From Raffaelea ambrosiae (Eukaryota; Ascomycota; Sordariomycetes; Ophiostomatales; Ophiostomataceae): a stretch of DNA of 64,000 nucleotides. Below, piece by piece: positions 58,643 through 64,000 of the stretch. Both the position numbers and the translations under genes were made by a program. The stretch covers positions 2,803,234 through 2,867,233 of the forward strand of contig PCDI01000002.1 in NCBI GenBank assembly GCA_002778195.1, given 5' to 3'. Numbering within the stretch: position 1 is the stretch's first letter; each line of letters opens with the position of its first letter. The notes below the pieces were generated by a model. That model was not told the DNA's origin and searched no databases. It saw only the letters and a program-made list of their open reading frames with translations.

Positions 58643-58924
58643 TGACAACTCTTTGACAGTTACTATGCACTTGACGGCCTGGACGGCCCACCCGGGCCAG
58701 ACCCGTTTCAATTCTTCCAGAAGGCCGTGTTGTTGGTGACCGCCGTTGGCAGTTGCGGGCGGGTTCCAACGGACGCAAGTTTCATTAAACCCCCCCCTTC
58801 CCCCCCCCAAAAAAAACCGACACAGACTAGCGGCTCGGTTGCCGCCGTCGGTGCTAGCACGGAAGGGAAGACTTGCCTTGGTCTTCCAAATGCGGGATAT
58901 TCGTTCAGACACATCATATATGCA

Positions 58925-58938
58925 TACTCGTACGAGTA
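58925..58938. repeat. TACTCGTACGAGTA 14-base palindrome
   Basis: A perfect inverted repeat in intergenic DNA, followed shortly by AGTACTCAC. It is the longest copy of the dispersed motif also seen at 30674-30685. Confidence 0.55.
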
Positions 58939-60697
58939 GCAGAATTAGTACTCACTTGGACCGCCGAGGGTCACCGATGGCCATGCTCGGTTAGTGAGGA
59001 GCCGGAGTGAGAATTACCCAGCCCGGCCCCGCCCAGGATGACGTCGCGATCGCCATCTTGGAGCCGCCCTCGCTAATAAACCCAATTCACCCCCAACGAA
59101 CCAAGATGGAGTGTCTCGTGGGCCAGTCAGTGTCTCAGTGGCCCCGCGCGCCCTGTTTTCTGGTGTCTGGCACCACCCTAGGTCGTATCCAGGCGCCGCC
59201 CGAACCCCTGAGCCGAGGGGCTTGACGCATGGCTGGACAGCAGCCAATGGCGATCGACTCCTTGCGGGCGTGCATGTTGGGTTGGGACTTCCAGCGTCTG
59301 CTGCGTCTGCTGCCCCCCCCCCCCCCCTAGCCTCTAGGCAAACACGAGGAGGCTGAGCATGGGGATGGACTAACCACTATGTAACTAGGGACGTTTTGCT
59401 CCAGGGCCGCCGCATTTGCCTTGCCCAGCATTCCTTGCACTCGCAGTGCCTGTGCGAGATGCGAGATTCAGCAGCCAGGGCTGGGCTGGGCTGTTCGTGA
59501 CTTGCAGCCCCAGTTTCTTCCCATCCGCCAGAGCCCGTCCGAGCCCGTCCTACAACCCCTTGCTTTTCTGGTCAGCTGCAAGGCAGTCCGCGTTTCTGAC
59601 CTGCTTGTGTGGGACAATGTGGCTTGGAGGATAGAGCAGGCCGCTTTTGGCCTCTTTTCTGCTGTTTTCTTCTTGCCGCAGAGCACTAGACAACAGCACA
59701 GCCTCGCAAGGTCGCAGACCTCGTGCCCTTTCCGTTGCTTTCTTATTGCCTTGCCTGTGCCCGGCTACCGAGGGCGCACGACGGCGTCGTCCGGGCTGTC
59801 CTCTCATGCTGTTCTTTGTGTTTCTGTCTTCTCTGCTTCTGTCCTCTCTGCTTCTGTCCTCTGTTCTCTCCGTTCCTGATGCCCATACCGTGCTTGCGAC
59901 TAGCCGGTCTGCGGTCTGTGTGCGTGCCGCTGCAGTTGGTATGTAGTTACTCCATGCGATCGGGCGCTGCATGCATCCTTCCACGCTGACAGTTGCGACC
60001 CCCTGCCTTGTTTGGCAGCCAAACCAGCCATTTGGGGCCGTGCCAAACGGTGTGTGTCTGTGCCAAAGACTTGGGAATGCTCCTTCCGTGTGAGTGGTAC
60101 GGTGCATACGATACTCCTGGTAGGGCCACTTCTTGGCTTCAGGACTCTGGCAGTGCCCGGCTGGGTGACTCCGATCCGACCGTCCATAGGCGCTCGTAGA
60201 GGGTGGTGGGCCAAGAGGCTTCTCAGCCTCAGTCGCCCACTCATGTGAAGGAAAAGAGTGGGAAGCTCGCTAAAGGCTGGAGCGACTGGGGCCAAGCCAG
60301 CCACAGATAGTGCGCTTCTTGTCTACTTTGTACAATGCTCGTCTGGTTGGCTCTATTCCCTCTCGTCCCTGTCGTCCCTCTCGTCCCTCTGGTGGTCCCT
60401 TTGGTCCTTTTTGGTCCCATCTCTTTCCACGAGACGCACGCTGCAGGACCAGACAGGCCAGATAGCCCAGACAGCCACCCACCGCGGACTGCGCAACCAT
60501 CCCGTCGCAGTCGCCAAGAAGGGGGGAGTGGTGGAGGACAGCCATAATCGTACTCGTACATCGTGTACACGGCAGACCTGCGGTCTGCTTCTGGGAAGAG
60601 GAAGGGAAGCGAGACGCATGTCTCTTTTCCCGCCCTGGCTGGGGGGCGTCTCTGGTGTTCTTTTGTCTTGTGCTGGCGGCCCTGTCGTCTGACTCGT

Positions 60698-60764
60698 TGT
60701 TTCTTTGCTTCTTTGCTTCTTTGTTTCTTTGTTTCTTTGTTTCTTTGTTTCTTTGTTTCTTTGG
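60698..60764 (+). repeat. TTTCTTTG octamer tandem array
   Basis: About eight head-to-tail copies of TTTCTTTG, with TTGC and TTGG variants at the ends, followed by GGTTCAATGGTTCATTGGTT. It lies in the C/T-rich upstream zone of the gene at 62033. Confidence 0.8.
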
Positions 60765-62032
60765 TTCAATGGTTCATTGGTTCTTTGCCTCCTGTACTCT
60801 CTGGACTCTTTGCCCTTTTTCTCCCGTTCCCAGGTCTCTCTGGCTGCCTGGTTCTCAAGCTCTCTGGCTCTCAGACTCGTTGAGACCCTGGCTCTCTGGC
60901 TGTCAGACTGTCTTGTCTCTGCCTCTCGTCCTCGCCTGGCTTTCCCTCCATCCCGGGACACACTCTCGCCCACCAGGCTGCCACCGACCTGCGTCTATTG
61001 GCCGACAGCACCGCCGCGGTCTCGTCGACCTGAACCTGCATGTCGCCTTGGCAAGCCCACACAAATCAGAAAAGTGCGACACAAAACGGCTAAGTGCCTA
61101 CTGCCTGTGCGCCTTACCGACCCTTTTGCCCACAAGGCAAACCGTTGACTATCGACGATTTGCTGAAGCCGCCCAGTCTGCCCCAGTCGCCCACTCTTGC
61201 TTGTGCGCGCGCTGTCGCCTCGCTTCGCTCTTCCCCCTCTCCTCTCTAATGGCTTTCTTCCCATCGTCGACCATACCCTCTTCTTTATTGGTCTCTTTCT
61301 CCCTTTCACTCCTTTTGCCTCGACGTTTATTTATTTATTTGTTTTTTTTCTTTGACGTCTCGCTTTCTTTCTTTCCTCCCCCCCTTCGCTCCTTCCTCAC
61401 TTGCCCCTCTGCTCCTGCCTTCTGTGTCCGCCAGGCTCGCTTGACTTCACCTCTTTTCGGCTGATCTCCCGCGGCCTAGCGCAACCTGCTCGCAACACCC
61501 ATCGCCCAGCCGCCCAGCTGGTGCCTGCACACTCCAGCACCGATCGCGCCTTCCTTTTTCGACGCACCACGCCAGCTCTCGCACACACAAAGTCCTACCT
61601 TTTTTCGAGCAATCGCCGCCTCTCTTGGGCAGGCGCGCCTTGGTCGCCCCTGCCACACAGAACACAAGGCGCGCACACCTCCTGGCTAGTCTGCGCAGCG
61701 CCGAAGATTTTCTATTTTCTTCGCCTATTCGCCTATTTGCCTCTCTGCCTCTTTTTTTGCGGCCTCGGAGAAGGCCTCGCCCGATTTATTGCGCTCACGA
61801 CTCCTGACTCGACCCGCGAGCTCTCTCTCTCTCTGTCTCTCTCTCTCTCGCCCGCTCGCTCGCTCCCCCTCTCCTCAACTCTTTCTCCCATTGCTCTCAC
61901 GTCGCACTACCCCCCCACTCATCTGCCAGCATCTCGCAGGCCCGTCCGCCTCTGGAGCGGCCCTTCCTGTCTCTCCAAACCCCGCCCGAACTCCCCGCCT
62001 CCCCGGCGACCCCTCGTCCTCGTCTGCCCGCC

Positions 62033-64000
62033 ATGGATGAGGAGGTCCACGATCTGCTGCTGGGCCCCTTCCGGGACCTTCTTGAGAAGGCCCAGACGGC
62101 GATCAAGACAGCCCAGGGTGCCGGCTATGGCAACATGCTCCAGGCCGCGCAAGTCCTGGCCCGGGAAGGCACGCGTTCGCTCAAGAACATCGAGCCGATG
62201 GCCAACAAGCATCTGGCAAAGTACGGAGCCAACTTTGTCTTGTTTCTGAAAGACCACGGTGCGTGATAAAGAGTCTTTGTCTTTGTGTCTTTCTGTCTTT
62301 CTGTCTTTCCGCGTCTGGCTCCCCTCCACCGCTGACCCAGACGCCTGCTAGACGGCATTGCCGAGCACGTCGACGCTCTCAACGAGCTCTTGTATGACTT
62401 TGAAGACTTCGCCGAGCCAGACACGTTCGATGCCAGCAAGTTCAACGAGGTCGGCCAGCAGGCCCACGACGCGACACTGAGCATCAGCAAAACCCTGAGG
62501 CGCATCAAGCTAGAAGTTCCGCAAGCTGCTGCGCCCACCTCGCCCTATGCTGAGCCGAGAACCTACCGGGTGGACAGCATGAGCACCATCAGCAACGTCA
62601 GCAACATCGCGCCCGCAAGTCCCCGGCTCGACCCCCTCGCCCAGTCCGAAGATGCGGTTGCTGGACAGCCCCGGCTGTCGGCTGTGCAGCATTCCGACAC
62701 CGTCCTGCACGTGGAAGACGATGACCAGGCGAGAGATGGAGATTACCCAGTCATGGGCATAGAATCCGGTCCGGATCTGGGCTACAATGGTGGGTCACGA
62801 GCCGACTCCGTGCCGCAGTCCCCGACCGCCTCCAGGCGGTCAGTGGGATCGGCAATCCTGCCTTCCCCGGTGCCCGAGGACCCCCCTGCCGAGCCAAACA
62901 CAAATCCCTGGCAGCTGGGCGCTCGCCCGCCGATCGACACCATCCCCGAGGGCGAGGAAGACTCGCTGGTCGGCGAGGTGGGCGCGCTCCTGGAGCCAAA
63001 TGGCACAATCGCTGACGGGGAGCCTTCGGACACAGCAGAGCGCCGACGGCGTGTGTCTGCACGCCCCGACTCGCCTACCTTTGGTCCTCTGTTCATGACC
63101 GGCCAGGAGGCGGCGGATGGCCCTGACAGCAGACAACGGGCGCTCTCTTCGTCTTCCGTCGCCGGCCCCTCTCAGCCTGCCACGCTGCGTCTGGACCACG
63201 GCGCCGATGCATGGCAGCAGCGCTTGGACGAAGAGGAGCGCCGTCGACAGGCGTCTGCCTCCGCCTCGGTCCATGGTTCGTTCATCAATGGTGGCTCCGA
63301 GCCACCTCCGCCCGGGAAGCCGGCATCGATTGCAGACCGTTCGTCATCGCCCCGAATGTCTGTGGTATCCGCAAACTGGTCTACACCTGCTCAGCTGCAG
63401 CCACCAGCGACCCGCGGACCGGCCACATATAGCCAGCAAACTGCATACACGGTAGAAACTACGGGCTCGTCACATACCAGCACCTCGACAAACGGCTCCG
63501 TCTTCACACCGACGTCCTCTGACGCCAATCCCAACAATCGCGGTTCCCTTGTGAGCCCCGTAACCCCCGGTGGTGGGCCCGCGCCTCACCTGTCGGGGTC
63601 GTTTGCTCCTGACCACCACCAGAATCCTGCGCCCATCATCGCTCTCCCAGCAATTCCAGATCGGCAAGCATCACCAGCCCGCCCGCTGTCTCACGACCAG
63701 GCCGATCTGGAGGTGGTCGAGCGAATGCCAGATTTTGAAGATGGCCTCATTCCCGTTGAGACGGCAAGCCAGCAGGAGCCGAAAGGCCCGTCTAACGAGG
63801 AAATATTGGCCAAACGCGCTGGCAACTGCAATATCGGACCGAACAGTTCTTTTCATCTGCTCAAGGGATTCTGCCCTGGTGCCAGAGAGGTCATCAACGG
63901 CGGCAAGGGCGTGCGGCAGGTCCAGAAACTGGTTAGTTTCTTTTCTTCCCTTTTTTATATTATTTTCACGATCTGTTGTCTCTGTTCAAATTCTATGATG
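62033..64000 (+). CDS. Conserved fungal protein of unknown function (partial, 3' end off window)
   Basis: Exons 62033-62258 and 62352-63931 are supported, then a GTTAGT donor; the rest lies beyond 64000. The 93-nt first intron joins LKDH to DGIAEHVDALNELL. The N-terminus (MDEEVHDLLLGPFRDLLEKA, TAIKTAQGAGYGNMLQAA) is helical and acidic, about 130 residues, with a second block LLYDFEDFAEPDTFDASKF. A region of about 400 residues rich in Ser, Pro, Ala and Gly follows and is probably disordered. Near the end of the visible part a conserved-looking block appears (RAGNCNIGPNSSFHLLKGFC, then PGAREVINGGKGVRQVQKL). I recall similar N- and C-terminal blocks in uncharacterised ascomycete proteins but know no function. 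The frame is open throughout, with no stop in 62352-63931. Confidence 0.72.

Larger units (their letters stand above)
57559..62032. other. 4.5-kb intergenic region with small gap
   Basis: This holds the 3' region of the TMEM16 gene and a long promoter or leader of the gene starting at 62033. It contains a 15-base gap (58628-58642), a TACTCGTACGAGTA palindrome, homopolymer C runs (59313-59327), a TTTCTTTG octamer array and a CTCGCTTCGCTC word at about 61219-61230. From about 60.6 kb the + strand is heavily C/T-rich. No gene is supported on either strand. Confidence 0.55.

Noticed and set aside
60353..61464. Open frames of 200-270 codons on both strands around the TTTCTTTG array
   Set aside because: Pure compositional frames across tandem repeats, with no domain and no splice pattern.

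Overview
The window looks like nuclear DNA from a filamentous ascomycete, most likely a Sordariomycete; an Ophiostomatales-type fungus is only a guess. Evidence: short introns with GTRNGT donors, CTNAC branch sites and YAG acceptors; a Zn2Cys6 regulator and a C2H2 regulator with fungal-type activation domains; a 14-helix drug transporter; a fungal TMEM16 scramblase; and long pyrimidine-rich leaders. Many proteins carry long Gln, Ser, His, Ala, Gly-Pro or acidic runs. I resolved fourteen protein genes to exon level. Every spliced model stays in frame, but the last gene runs off the right edge.

Left part (0.6-28 kb): an EFM6-like lysine methyltransferase (+), an F-box/leucine-rich protein (-), a transglutaminase-fold protein of the Cyk3 type (+), a DHA2 drug:H+ antiporter (-), a Zn2Cys6 transcription factor (+), the mitochondrial DnaJ chaperone Mdj1 (-) and a SAP30-like Sin3-binding protein (-). 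Centre (28-39.4 kb): about 11.3 kb with no convincing gene, AT-richer with dispersed short motifs at 29-34 kb and strongly pyrimidine-rich from about 36 kb up to the next gene. Right part (39.4-64 kb): a C2H2/fungal-trans regulator (+), an F-box protein with an acidic tail (+), a PaaI-type thioesterase (-), PEX12 (+), a metallophosphoesterase (-), a TMEM16 scramblase (+) and an incomplete conserved fungal protein (+).

The genes are a housekeeping mixture (translation-factor methylation, protein turnover, cytokinesis, mitochondrial folding, peroxisome import, lipid scrambling, chromatin). They do not form a biosynthetic cluster, and I see no intact mobile element, CRISPR array or rRNA/tRNA gene.

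The most unusual signal is a 12-base mirror-symmetric word, CTCGCTTCGCTC (or its complement GAGCGAAGCGAG). It recurs in introns of three unrelated genes, in the coding sequence of one of them, in a 5' leader, and on both sides of the 250-base assembly gap. Other notable points: both halves of a TMEM16 Ca2+ site are intact; the Cyk3-like protein keeps a full Cys-His-Asp triad; the methyltransferase has large low-complexity insertions inside its Rossmann fold; and two short dispersed motifs (TACATAGTA and the palindrome TACTCGTACGAGTA) are confined to intergenic DNA.
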